This document shows positions 46,243-54,931 of a DNA stretch of 64,000 nucleotides, piece after piece. How positions within the stretch are numbered: position 1 is the stretch's first letter; every line of letters starts with the position of its first letter. The notes under the pieces were generated by a model. It ran no database searches, was not told the DNA's origin, and saw only the letters and a program-made list of their open reading frames with translations. The position numbers and the translations under genes are program-made. The stretch comes from Nitrospirota bacterium (GTDB lineage Bacteria > Nitrospirota > Nitrospiria > JACQBZ01): positions 36,193 through 100,192 of the forward strand of contig JACQCA010000039.1 in the NCBI GenBank assembly GCA_016201865.1, in the 5' to 3' direction.

Positions 46243-47883
46243 TTATCCTCTCTTCTTCAGGGGAAGCTGCACGACGAACCGGCTTCCCTCATTTAACTTG
46301 CTTTCCACGGTAATCGTCCCGCCATGACGGCGAACAATATCCTGTGAGATCGGCAACCCGAGCCCGGTTCCCTGGCCTGGACCTTTGGTGGTGAAAAAAG
46401 GCTCAAAGATCTTTTGAAGATGATCCGTCGGGATTCCATGGCTGTTATCTTGAATCGTCACCTGAACCCAATCCGAGTCGGACAAATCCGTCCATGGCGG
46501 CCGAATCGAGTCCTGAAGAGGACCGGTTCGGCTCGTCCGGAGGGTCAGCGTTCCCCCTATCGGCAACTCGTCGATCGCATTGTCGATCAGATTCAGGAAC
46601 ACCTCTTGAACCTGGCTGTGGCTTCCCGGGATCTTCGGCAGGTCGGGATCGAATTCCTTGACGACGATAATCTGTTTGGAAATCGTTGCGGGCAGGAACA
46701 AAACGCAAAGATCCTCAAGAACCTGGTTCAGATCGATCCATCCGAAATCGGCGTTGTTGGGCCGCGTGGTGTTCAGGAGCTGCTGAATGCTGTTGATCAA
46801 CCGTTCAACCTGGGACTGCATGATGGATAATCGTCGACGCGCCTCCTCGGTCAAACCGCCCTCGGTCAAAAGAAGCTGGAGATGACCCGAGACCGAGTGC
46901 AGAGGCGTCCCCAGCTCGTGCGCCACCGTCGCGGCCAACTGACCGATGGCGGCCAACTCCCGTGATAGGACCAACTGTTTCTGCATCTGAAAAATGGCTC
47001 GGTTGGCGCGTGTGAGGTCGTCGTTCCTCTTTTGGAGTTCCTCCGTGGCCCGATGGATTTCCTCCTGCAGCTCTTCATTAAAGGAATGAATGCGGGCGAG
47101 GAGAACCTGGTTGGCCTCCACGCTTTGCCGGATCATCTGGATCATCGAATTAAAGCTTCCCGTTAATTTCCCGAGTTCATCCTGCGCCCGCGGCACAATT
47201 GAAACCGTGAGATCCCCGGCTTTCACCATCGACATTGCCATCAGGAGATTTTGTATCGGGCGATGGATCATCCGGGTCATCGAGACCGCGAAGAGGCCGC
47301 TGATCAAGAGGACGGAGAGAATGGCGATGATAAAGGCTTGACTGCGCTCTTTATGGAGGAGCCGGTCAAACTCTTTAAGAGATATTTTCATTTCAATCAA
47401 ACCAAACACGTTGCCGTTGAGATGAACCGGGGCGATGACATTCATATAATTCACTTTGCCGATCTGTTCCGCCTTGGAAAGGATCTGTCCTTTTTTAACC
47501 CTCTCAAGGTCATCCGTGGACAGAACCATTTGTGAATGCGGGGCGGTCACCTTTGCGGTCACCTTTGATGTAAGGGGAAGGAGCTTCCCATCCGGGGAAA
47601 AAGAGAACAGATCGATTCGTTCGATATTCGTCCGGATAGCCATCATGTCCATAAGGTCTTCGTTGATGACTTCCAAATCGGTCAAGGACTGATCGGTTGT
47701 CACGGCCGAATCGATCTCCCGGACAACATTGCTGGTGTCCTGCTGAAGATTGGCCTCGGCATCTTTTTCGATCATTTTCCGCGTGAAATAGGTGGAGGTG
47801 AGAAGAATCGCGACCACGCTGATGATCATCAAAAGGAGAATCTTGATCTTGATGCTGATATTTTTCAATGGAATCAGATTCAT
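46243..47883 (-). CDS. Membrane sensor histidine kinase
   Basis: The protein has 546 residues. A helix at about 15-33 and another at 183-201 flank a periplasmic sensor. A HAMP domain ([18 protein letters not shown]), a coiled coil and the HisKA box follow, with phospho-accepting H322 in [11 protein letters not shown]. The ATPase domain shows [11 protein letters not shown] and GTGLGLPIS. It is the kinase of the NtrC-like regulator downstream and the likely sensor for the sigma-54 operon. Confidence 0.94.
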   Translation of the reverse strand: MNLIPLKNISIKIKILLLMIISVVAILLTSTYFTRKMIEKDAEANLQQDTSNVVREIDSAVTTDQSLTDLEVINEDLMDMMAIRTNIERIDLFSFSPDGKLLPLTSKVTAKVTAPHSQMVLSTDDLERVKKGQILSKAEQIGKVNYMNVIAPVHLNGNVFGLIEMKISLKEFDRLLHKERSQAFIIAILSVLLISGLFAVSMTRMIHRPIQNLLMAMSMVKAGDLTVSIVPRAQDELGKLTGSFNSMIQMIRQSVEANQVLLARIHSFNEELQEEIHRATEELQKRNDDLTRANRAIFQMQKQLVLSRELAAIGQLAATVAHELGTPLHSVSGHLQLLLTEGGLTEEARRRLSIMQSQVERLINSIQQLLNTTRPNNADFGWIDLNQVLEDLCVLFLPATISKQIIVVKEFDPDLPKIPGSHSQVQEVFLNLIDNAIDELPIGGTLTLRTSRTGPLQDSIRPPWTDLSDSDWVQVTIQDNSHGIPTDHLQKIFEPFFTTKGPGQGTGLGLPISQDIVRRHGGTITVESKLNEGSRFVVQLPLKKRG

Positions 47884-47957
47884 CGGTCTTCGGATAAGCT
47901 AACGGTTCTCAGGAAAATGTCGGCAGAATGATCGGATGAGTTCAACATTATTATGTT

Positions 47958-47987
47958 ATTATAAATGTTTTGGCTTTACAAAAGCAA
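47958..47987 (-). promoter_or_regulatory. Possible promoter of the histidine kinase operon
   Basis: On the minus strand TTGCTT and TATAAT are separated by 18 nt, about 75 nt upstream of the ATG. The -10 box is perfect and the -35 weak. Confidence 0.4.
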
Positions 47988-48022
47988 ATTTGCAGGTTAA
48001 CAAGCCCGCTCCGCTGTGGCAG

Positions 48023-48051
48023 TTGAAAAAATCGGCCTATCCGTGTATGCT
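48023..48051 (+). promoter_or_regulatory. Likely sigma-70 promoter of hemH-hemY
   Basis: TTGAAA and TATGCT are separated by 17 nt, and -10 lies 17 nt before the hemH ATG, so the leader would be only about 10 nt. Confidence 0.45.
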
Positions 48052-48068
48052 ACGCGATACAAAAACGA

Positions 48069-49013
48069 ATGAACCGAGAGGGGGAAGTGGCTGACGACAG
48101 AATCGGCGTTTTGTTGATGGCCTACGGGGCGGCGAGTTCGCTGGATGAGATCGAACCTTATCTGCAAGATATCCGCGGCGGGCGGCCCACAAGCCCGGAG
48201 CTGGTGAACGAGGTGAAGCGCCGCTATCAGCTCATGGGCGGAAAATCGCCGCTGCTTGAGATCACGAAACAGCAGGCGGCCGCCCTGGAGAAAACGCTCA
48301 ACCATGGACCGGCCCGTTTCAAAGTCTACATCGGGATGCGCCACTGGCATCCTTATATTAAGGATACCGTCGCGACCATGGCGGCCGACGGTATCCGACG
48401 GATCGTAGCGCTTTGTCTCACGCCTTATTACTCCAAGATGAGCGTAGGAGCCTATTATCAAAAACTGGACGAGGCGGCAGCCGCGACCGATAGGCCGTTT
48501 ACGATCCGGCGCATCGAAAGCTGGAACGACCATCCAAAACTGATCAAGGCGATCGCCGAGAAAATTATGCGGGCGCTGGAACGATTCCCGTCGGATATTC
48601 GTAAAAAAGTCCCGTTGCTCTTCTCGGCGCATAGTCTTCCGGAGCGAATCCTGGCCGAGAAGGATCCCTACCCGCAGGAACTGAATGAGACGATCGAACT
48701 CGTAATGAAAAAAGTCGGCTCTTACACGTGGCGGTTCGCTTACCAGAGCAAGGGCCGCACGCCGGAGCCCTGGCTGGGACCGGATGCGGCCGCCGTGATT
48801 GATGAGCTGCATGCGCAAGGCCACCGTCACCTGCTGATGGCCCCGATCGGCTTCATCTCGGACCATATGGAAACGCTCTACGACGTCGACGTGATGTACC
48901 GCAAGCAGTGCCAAGCCAAAGGGATGCAACTGGAGCGCGCTGAGTCGCTGAACGCCTCGCCGGCCTTTATCGAAACGCTGGCGGACGTGGTTCGTGAAAA
49001 TCTCTCTCATTAG
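48069..49013 (+). CDS. hemH: Ferrochelatase
   Basis: Ferrochelatase inserts Fe2+ into porphyrin in haem synthesis. It has 314 residues. The start GVLLMAYGAASSLDEIEPYL is typical; LCLTPYYSKMSVGAYYQ and LFSAHSLPERI (with the metal-path His) follow. QSKGRTPEPWLGPD and the late GFISDHMETLYDVD are the family signature. The separate peptidyl start and lack of a C-terminal membrane segment suit a soluble Firmicutes-type enzyme. Confidence 0.95.
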   Translation: MNREGEVADDRIGVLLMAYGAASSLDEIEPYLQDIRGGRPTSPELVNEVKRRYQLMGGKSPLLEITKQQAAALEKTLNHGPARFKVYIGMRHWHPYIKDTVATMAADGIRRIVALCLTPYYSKMSVGAYYQKLDEAAAATDRPFTIRRIESWNDHPKLIKAIAEKIMRALERFPSDIRKKVPLLFSAHSLPERILAEKDPYPQELNETIELVMKKVGSYTWRFAYQSKGRTPEPWLGPDAAAVIDELHAQGHRHLLMAPIGFISDHMETLYDVDVMYRKQCQAKGMQLERAESLNASPAFIETLADVVRENLSH

Positions 49014-49037
49014 ATAACGCTCCGCGGGACGTTCGAC

Positions 49038-50489
49038 GTGAACCTCTCCCAGAAAAAAGTGATCATCATCGGCGGCGGGATCACCGGCCTGGCCGCGGCC
49101 TACACCCTTCAGGAACTGGCGCGTAAAAACCAGGCGCCGGTTTCCTTCACCCTCCTCGAAGGCCAACCCCGACTGGGCGGCAAGATTCTGACCGATACGG
49201 ATACCGGGTTCGTCATCGAAGGCGGACCGGATTCCTTCATTTCACAAAAGCCCTGGGCTTTGGAACTCTGCCGGCAACTGGGCCTGAAGGATCGGCTGAC
49301 CGGGACAAACCGAGAACAGACCGCCACCTATATTCTTCATCACGGGCGGCTTGTGAATCTTCCGGAAGGCGTCATGCTTCTCGTGCCGACGCGACTGGGG
49401 CCTTTTATTAAAACCCCGCTCTTCTCTCCGCTCGGCAAATTACGGATGGGGCTGGACTGGATCATCCCCAAAAAACAGACCGCCGAAGACGAAAGCCTGG
49501 CCGGTTTTGTCCGACGCCGGTTAGGACAAGAGGCCGTGGAACGGCTGGCCGAGCCGCTCTTGGCCGGAATCTATGCCGGCGACGCCGAGCAGATGAGTCT
49601 GGCCGCCACCTTCCCGCAATTCATGGAATTAGAACAGCGCTATGGAAGTCTGATACGCGGGATGCTCGCGCGAAGGCGCGAGATGCGCGAGCGGACCCCC
49701 TCCGGCACGGGAACATCGCCCGGAACAATTCCAACGACGATGTTCATGACCTTAAAAGGCGGACTTTCTGAACTGGTCGCGGCGCTCGTCTCAAAACTGG
49801 ATCGGAATTCTCTAATGATCGGGGCAGAGGTGGAGCGGATCCACTGGAAGTCCGGACTCTCGACCTATCACGTCCGACTGAAGGACGGAACGGCGCTGAC
49901 GGCCGATGCCGTCATCGCCGCCTCCCCGGCTTATGTCACGGCCGATCTGCTGGCTGAGACGGACGCCACGCTCGTACGGATGCTCCGTGAGGTCCCGTAT
50001 GTTTCAACGGCCACCGTCTCGTTGGCCTATCAGAAAGCCGGCTTCCGGCATCCCTTAAACGGATTCGGCTTCGTCGTTCCCCGACGGGAAGACCGAAGCA
50101 TCATGGCCTGCACCTGGACCTCGACCAAGTTTCCCCACCGCGCGCCGGGGGATCAGGTCCTGCTCCGCTGTTTCGTGGGCGGGGCCGGAAGGGAAGAGGT
50201 GGTCGGTCTGTCGGAGAAGGACTTGGTGAACCGCGTCCGGGACGATCTTCGCGCGATCATGGGCATTACGGAAGATCCGGTCTTAAGCCGTGTCTACCGG
50301 TGGGAGAAGGCGAATCCGCAATACCCGGTCGGCCATCTCGACCGCCTGGCCGGGATCGACGACCGGTTGACACGCCTCCCCGGCCTGTTCCTGGCCGGCG
50401 CCGCCTACCGCGGCGTCGGCGTTCCGGACTGCATCCGTCAGGGGAACGAAGCGGCCGAGCGGGCGTTTAAATATCTTACCGTTAAATAA
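49038..50489 (+). CDS. hemY: Protoporphyrinogen/coproporphyrinogen oxidase (HemY type)
   Basis: This FAD enzyme aromatises the porphyrinogen ring, usually just before or after iron insertion. It has 483 residues. FAD motif IIGGGITGLAAAY is near the N-terminus. LGGKILTDTDTGFVIEGGPDSF, a substrate-side TFPQFMELEQRYGSL and the C-terminal LFLAGAAYRGVGVPDCI are hallmarks. Start GTG at 49038. Adjacency to hemH (24 nt) supports the haem role. Confidence 0.93.
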   Translation: MNLSQKKVIIIGGGITGLAAAYTLQELARKNQAPVSFTLLEGQPRLGGKILTDTDTGFVIEGGPDSFISQKPWALELCRQLGLKDRLTGTNREQTATYILHHGRLVNLPEGVMLLVPTRLGPFIKTPLFSPLGKLRMGLDWIIPKKQTAEDESLAGFVRRRLGQEAVERLAEPLLAGIYAGDAEQMSLAATFPQFMELEQRYGSLIRGMLARRREMRERTPSGTGTSPGTIPTTMFMTLKGGLSELVAALVSKLDRNSLMIGAEVERIHWKSGLSTYHVRLKDGTALTADAVIAASPAYVTADLLAETDATLVRMLREVPYVSTATVSLAYQKAGFRHPLNGFGFVVPRREDRSIMACTWTSTKFPHRAPGDQVLLRCFVGGAGREEVVGLSEKDLVNRVRDDLRAIMGITEDPVLSRVYRWEKANPQYPVGHLDRLAGIDDRLTRLPGLFLAGAAYRGVGVPDCIRQGNEAAERAFKYLTVK

Positions 50490-50551
50490 TAGTCATTAAA
50501 AATCTGGTACAATAAAAATGTTCGGACCCACTTTGCAAAAAGGAGATGATT

Positions 50552-51112
50552 ATGATCGGATGGATACTGCTCGGTGTCGTCGTTCTCGGCCTTTTGTGGA
50601 TGGTCATTGTCTACAACGGCCTTGTGTCGCTCCGGAATGAAGTCCAGAACGCCTGGAAGCAAATCGACGTTCAACTGAAGCGGAGGCACGATCTTATTCC
50701 GAACCTGGTCTCGACCGTCAAAGGCGCGATGGCGTTCGAGCAAGATACCCTTGAAAAGGTTATCTCGGCGCGGGCCAAGGCCGTCGCCGCCACAGGCCCG
50801 CGCGACAAGGCCGAGTCCGAAAATATGCTGACGCAGGCCCTGGGAAAACTTTTTGCCGTGGTGGAAAACTACCCCCAACTTAAATCGAACCAGAACATCC
50901 TCCAGCTCCAAGAGGAGCTGACCTCCACCGAAAACCGCATCGGCTTCGCGCGGCAGTTTTACAACGACCTGGTGGCTTCTTACCGAATCAAACAGGAGGT
51001 TTTTCCAAACAACATCATCGTCAATCTGGTCGGAGGCTTCGGCAAGGAGGAATACTTCGAGGCGGAGCAGGCCGACCGCGCCGTGCCCAAGGCGGACTTA
51101 AGCCTGCGGTGA
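50552..51112 (+). CDS. LemA family protein
   Basis: The protein has about 186 residues. One N-terminal membrane helix precedes the LemA core (YNGLVSLRNEVQNAWKQIDVQLKRRHDLIPNLV, and LQEELTSTENRIGFARQFYND). The ATG at 50552 fits the AAGGAG sequence better than the ATG at 50546, which is too close. LemA is often encoded beside HtpX-type proteases, as here; its role is in envelope quality control. Confidence 0.93.
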   Translation: MIGWILLGVVVLGLLWMVIVYNGLVSLRNEVQNAWKQIDVQLKRRHDLIPNLVSTVKGAMAFEQDTLEKVISARAKAVAATGPRDKAESENMLTQALGKLFAVVENYPQLKSNQNILQLQEELTSTENRIGFARQFYNDLVASYRIKQEVFPNNIIVNLVGGFGKEEYFEAEQADRAVPKADLSLR

Positions 51113-51190
51113 TCTACCAGCGAGCAACGCGAGCGAGAGGGGGAGGCTCCATCCGGCTTCGCCGGTGGAGGGGGCGACGTGAGCCCCTCT
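51111..51190 (+). repeat. Dispersed structured intergenic repeat, copy 3
   Basis: This begins at the lemA stop codon and fills the gap to the M48 gene. It shares GATCTACC and both flanks with copy 1 at 10570. Its central hairpin is CCGGC-TTC-GCCGG. In sense orientation between two probably co-transcribed genes it would be a hairpin in their mRNA. Confidence 0.8.
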
Positions 51191-51203
51191 GATAGGTAAA
51201 CTA

Positions 51204-52826
51204 ATGCCGTTGACCTTTATCGAGATCGAAGAAGAGAAGAGCCGGCGGATCTGGCTCTTTTTTCTCATTCTTCTCCTTATTTATTTCATCGCCCTTGCGG
51301 CCCTGACGGCCGCCGCGGCCCAGTTCCTCGCCCTTCCGTACGATGCTTTACTCAAGCCGCGGCACATCGCATTGCTGGGCGTGGCCTCGTTGATTGCGGC
51401 CTCAATCCATTTTTGCTTTTCGGCATTAGACACGGTCCGTTTTGTTCGGGACAATCTCGGCGCGCTGGAGCCGGACCCGGCGGACGGGGTCCATAAACGC
51501 CTGATCAATGTTCTCCAAGAAATCCAGATCGTTACAGGCAACAAGAAAAAGATCAACGGCGTGGTGATTCCGACCCTGGCGATGAATGCCCTGGCCGCGG
51601 TTGATCTTCGAGGAAACGCCACGATTGCGATTACGGAAGGACTGCTGTCAAGACTCACACGGCCTCAGCTCGAGGCCGTCGTTGCCCACGAGGCCCATCA
51701 TATTCTCTCCGGAGATTGCCTGGAAACCACCGTGGCCGCAAGTCTTTTCGGACTGCCGGCGGCCGCCGTACAAAAACTCTCAAGCGCCGCGATCCGAGAG
51801 GTCCGTCTGTCCCCCGCCCTTTTGTTGACATGGATTCTGCTGAAACTCGGCCAGATCCTCAACCTGTTTATCTCGCGAGAGCGCGAATACCGCGCGGACG
51901 CCGGAGCGGTGCGCATGACCCGAAACCCCTTGGCGCTGGCCGAAGTTCTCGATCTGCTCTCGCGCAACTGGAGAGGCACCGGATTCATCGAAAACGGCAT
52001 GGGAATGCTTTGCATCGTGAACACAACGGCCGCCGCCCGGGATGAATCGGAAGGCTGGTGGGCCGATCTGATGTCGACGCATCCTCCGATTCGAACAAGG
52101 ATCGCAGTGCTGCTGAAGATGGCGCATAGCGACGTATCGGCTTTGGCCGCAATGACGAAGTCGAACGCCGGCGTCGAGGCCGCGAAATCATCCGCACCGG
52201 TCTTCTACGCCCTCGATCCCAAACACCAGTGGCAGGGGCCTTATCGTCTGTCGGAACTTTCCGTCTTGCCCTGGATTTCTCCGCTCACCTGGATCAGCGA
52301 CGGAAAACAGGCGGTCGAGCGCGCATGGAAAACGCCGCAGATCGATCAGGCCGTCTTCACGAACCGTCTCGAACAGGAGGAAAAAAGACCGAGCGATTTC
52401 TCCTGCCCCTCATGCCGACAGCCCTTGCTTGATACCTCGTACGAGCAGACGCAGGTGTATCAGTGTCATTTTTGCGGCGGGACGCTGGTCGAAAACGTCA
52501 AGATACCGCGGATCATGGTCCGGGGAGAAAATCCTTCCACGGACAGGATCCGGTCGTTGTCGAGGGCGGTCATCAAGGAAAATCAGTCCAGACGCGCCGG
52601 GCCGTCTTCAAAAGACGTCCGCGGAGAAACCGCGCCGCTACGAAGTTGCCCGAAATGTAAAAACCCGATGATGAGAACGTTCTACAGCCTCGCGTATCGG
52701 GTCGAGATCGACCGATGCAGCTTCTGCGGCCTGACCTGGTTTGATTCGGATGAACTTGAGATGCTCCAATGCATGATCGCCAATAAGATGGCCTCGGACC
52801 CGTTTGCCGGGACAAGCGGCCCGTGA
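51204..52826 (+). CDS. M48 (HtpX-like) membrane metalloprotease with C-terminal zinc ribbons
   Basis: The protein has 540 residues. Two N-terminal membrane helices come first. The zinc-protease motif HEAHH is at 162-166, with a later Glu in EREYRADAGAV. Two further membrane segments lie between. After residue 390 there are two zinc-ribbon-like modules (CPSCRQPLL with CHFCGG, and CPKCKNPMM with CSFCGLTWFDSDELE). A GYF-like segment (ALDPKHQWQGPYRLSEL) precedes them. Proteolysis of misfolded membrane proteins with LemA is inferred. Confidence 0.88.
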   Translation: MPLTFIEIEEEKSRRIWLFFLILLLIYFIALAALTAAAAQFLALPYDALLKPRHIALLGVASLIAASIHFCFSALDTVRFVRDNLGALEPDPADGVHKRLINVLQEIQIVTGNKKKINGVVIPTLAMNALAAVDLRGNATIAITEGLLSRLTRPQLEAVVAHEAHHILSGDCLETTVAASLFGLPAAAVQKLSSAAIREVRLSPALLLTWILLKLGQILNLFISREREYRADAGAVRMTRNPLALAEVLDLLSRNWRGTGFIENGMGMLCIVNTTAAARDESEGWWADLMSTHPPIRTRIAVLLKMAHSDVSALAAMTKSNAGVEAAKSSAPVFYALDPKHQWQGPYRLSELSVLPWISPLTWISDGKQAVERAWKTPQIDQAVFTNRLEQEEKRPSDFSCPSCRQPLLDTSYEQTQVYQCHFCGGTLVENVKIPRIMVRGENPSTDRIRSLSRAVIKENQSRRAGPSSKDVRGETAPLRSCPKCKNPMMRTFYSLAYRVEIDRCSFCGLTWFDSDELEMLQCMIANKMASDPFAGTSGP

Positions 52827-52885
52827 GCTGAGCTTGACTGAGCAGCCTAATTTAGTTGACGTTCTCTCGCCGACGTATGTCATCC

Positions 52886-52913
52886 TTGACAAACGACCAA
52901 TACATGCTATTCT
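52886..52913 (+). promoter_or_regulatory. Sigma-70 promoter of the c-di-GMP riboswitch transcript
   Basis: TTGACA and TATTCT are separated by 16 nt. Transcription would start near 52920, about 20 nt before the riboswitch aptamer. Confidence 0.65.
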
Positions 52914-52939
52914 GTATCTTAGCAACATGATCTGATCCA

Positions 52940-53037
52940 AGAAAAAGGCAAACCAATCGAAAGATTGGGACGCAAAGCTTCAAGGCTTCGCTTTCGATGA
53001 TCGAAGGCATGCTAGTTGGGCTGCCCTGGAAAACATA
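52940..53037 (+). promoter_or_regulatory. Class I cyclic di-GMP riboswitch (GEMM-I) aptamer
   Basis: The conserved core GGCAAACC is followed by a hairpin CCAATC-GAAA-GATTGG with the GNRA tetraloop. The invariant GGACGCAAAGC comes next, then a second hairpin GCTTTCGA-TGA-TCGAAGGC and the closing segment CTAGTTGGGCTGCC. Order and spacing match the GEMM-I consensus. The two Gs before CAAACC fit c-di-GMP rather than the cGAMP variant, though exact numbering was not verified. It lies 74 nt upstream of the lipoprotein gene. Confidence 0.92.
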
Positions 53038-53061
53038 AAAACGGGATGTTTTTCCTTGTGT

Positions 53062-53093
53062 AGCCCATTTCGTAAAACGGAATGGGCTTTTTT
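53062..53093 (+). terminator. Intrinsic terminator of the riboswitch expression platform
   Basis: The arms AGCCCATTTCGT and ACGGAATGGGCT form a 12-bp stem (one G-U pair) with loop AAA, followed at once by six T. It lies between aptamer and start codon, so ligand binding probably controls termination. The distal arm AGCCCA can also pair with TGGGCT in the aptamer's closing segment (53027-53032), a simple antiterminator switch. Confidence 0.85.
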
Positions 53094-53110
53094 ATTGAAG
53101 GAGAAAAACA

Positions 53111-54517
53111 ATGGAGCTTTACAGACGAATGTCGGTTTTATGCCTGGCAGCCATGTTATCCGGTTGTGGTGGTGGCGGCGACTCAACTTCCGACAACGGC
53201 TCCGCACCCGTAGCCGCCACATTCGGCATCAGCGGCACCCTGTCCAGCGTCAACGTTTCCGGCAAATCCAGAGCAGGCCTTTTCAATACAAGTGCGCCCG
53301 TTAACCAGACCGTCACCCATGTTATGGCCGTGAGCCCGACGAGTCAAAACGCAACACGCGTGCTGGCCCCGATCAACAGCGACGGGAGCTTTACCCTAAA
53401 TGTGAATCCGAATCGTCCTTACGTGTTGGTTTTCATCGACAGCACCCAGACGGGCGCAGGCATGATCGTCGGCGCCTTTGAGTCCAATACCCTCGACAGC
53501 CTCGCCCCGCTGACACAAGGAGAGACCGATCTGGGCACGGTGTCCATTGACGGCACCACCGAAACCGCAACCGGGAGCATCGCGTACGACGCTCTGCTCG
53601 CCTCCTTGGGACTGAGCAGTGAAGTGGCGCTTGCTCTGGGCGCACAAGACGATCTATGTTTGCGATACATCAACCCCGATCTTGACGGCGACGGCATCAT
53701 CGATATTGAACAGCCGGATCGAAATTTCATGCTCGATTTTCATGTTCGATACAATATGGAAACGAGCCCGGGTGTTACGGCTCCCATCGACTCAATCATC
53801 GGCCAATACTTGCCGGACACGATTGGAATCAGCTACACCGGCACCGGCATCTACGCCGCCATTCCGACCTCATTCTATTCGGGATCTTTTGACGGCGCCT
53901 CTGTGACGCTGGGAAGCGATCCCCTGATTACGACGGGGATCACCGGCCCCGGTTTCGGCAATTACCGGTCGCTGGGCCCCAATTGGAATCCGGGCACGGA
54001 TATCCCCCAGGGCGCCTATGTCTTCAGCTTCGGCGACAAGACGTTGACCTTTACCAACGTCGCAACCCGAACGGACGCCGAATTCACGGCCGCGACAGGC
54101 ATCATCATGCCGTTTATCAAGTTCAATCAGACCGATCCGGCCTGCGAAATCAGCAGCGGAACCTGCACCCTTGCCGGCATTGATTACAAGTGGATGAAGC
54201 GGACCGATTCCGGCTGGGTCGATGCGACATTGGAAGAGTTAAACCTGTTTGTGAGTGATGGAGGCGGATTCATTTCGGCGCATATTTATCCGCTCAGCAG
54301 CGGAATGGAAATCGGCATCCCATTTCCCATGACGAGCCTGAGCGGAACCGTCGCCTGGACCGCGGAGAATGCTCACCTGCCGGAGGGACTCACTGCAGAA
54401 GAGATGGCCGCGCTGCCGTCCAGTCAGATCTGCAGCTTGGGTCTGAGTTACGACGACAAACTGGGGATGCGGATCTTCTCAGGCTTCTCCGTTGCGGCCG
54501 CTTGCGCGGGAAGCTGA
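53111..54517 (+). CDS. c-di-GMP-controlled lipoprotein of unknown function
   Basis: The protein has 468 residues. A lipoprotein signal (MLSGCGGGGD) is followed by a beta-sandwich start (FGISGTLSSVNVSG) and an acidic Ca-binding-like segment (NPDLDGDGIIDIEQPD). The rest is Thr/Ser/Gly-rich beta structure. No family was recognised. A surface or adhesin role is inferred from c-di-GMP control and lipoprotein export. GAAGGAG precedes the ATG. Confidence 0.8.
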   Translation: MELYRRMSVLCLAAMLSGCGGGGDSTSDNGSAPVAATFGISGTLSSVNVSGKSRAGLFNTSAPVNQTVTHVMAVSPTSQNATRVLAPINSDGSFTLNVNPNRPYVLVFIDSTQTGAGMIVGAFESNTLDSLAPLTQGETDLGTVSIDGTTETATGSIAYDALLASLGLSSEVALALGAQDDLCLRYINPDLDGDGIIDIEQPDRNFMLDFHVRYNMETSPGVTAPIDSIIGQYLPDTIGISYTGTGIYAAIPTSFYSGSFDGASVTLGSDPLITTGITGPGFGNYRSLGPNWNPGTDIPQGAYVFSFGDKTLTFTNVATRTDAEFTAATGIIMPFIKFNQTDPACEISSGTCTLAGIDYKWMKRTDSGWVDATLEELNLFVSDGGGFISAHIYPLSSGMEIGIPFPMTSLSGTVAWTAENAHLPEGLTAEEMAALPSSQICSLGLSYDDKLGMRIFSGFSVAAACAGS

Positions 54518-54549
54518 TCCGATGAAAAATCACCAAGAGCGAAGTCGTC

Positions 54550-54672
54550 TCAAACGCGTTTTGAATGTAGATGCTTTGTGAACCATCGGGCCGCCAATCG
54601 GGCGACCTCCTCCAGCGTGCCGGGTTCCTCGAAGAGATGGGTTGCTTCCGGAATCACGGCCGACTCCTTCTC
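54550..54672 (-). pseudogene. Remnant C-terminus of a dienelactone/alpha-beta hydrolase gene
   Basis: The minus strand encodes AVIPEATHLFEEPGTLEEVA, then RLAARWFTKHL and a stop. This matches the C-terminal catalytic-His region of alpha/beta hydrolases often fused or adjacent to phosphoribosyltransferases (ATHLFEEPG, WFxxHL). Nothing upstream in this frame resembles the rest of the enzyme. It lies in the 414-nt gap between the lipoprotein and kinase genes; the remainder of the gap is AT-richer and holds no other recognised feature. Confidence 0.7.
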
Positions 54673-54931
54673 CCCTGATTCTATTGATTCCTGTCAATTC
54701 TATCCGTTACGGAGATTTTTAGCACAATTTTGGCACTGCGCTGTGGGGTGAACAATAGGGAACGATCTTATCCCGTTAGAAAAAGCCCTCCGGATTATTA
54801 AAATGTGTTGAAATAAAAGTGGAATTTTGCTAATAATACAAAACGCGGCATTGCCAAAGGCAATTGATTCATCCGAGATCGAGTCCGTTTCAAGGAACCG
54901 CAGTTGCGCAGGGGTGGGATCCTCTTTAGCC

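Noticed and set aside
47997..49166. Long minus-strand ORF of 389 codons
   Set aside because: It lies antisense to hemH, which has full family motifs; the ORF has low-complexity His/Arg-rich text and no homology pattern.
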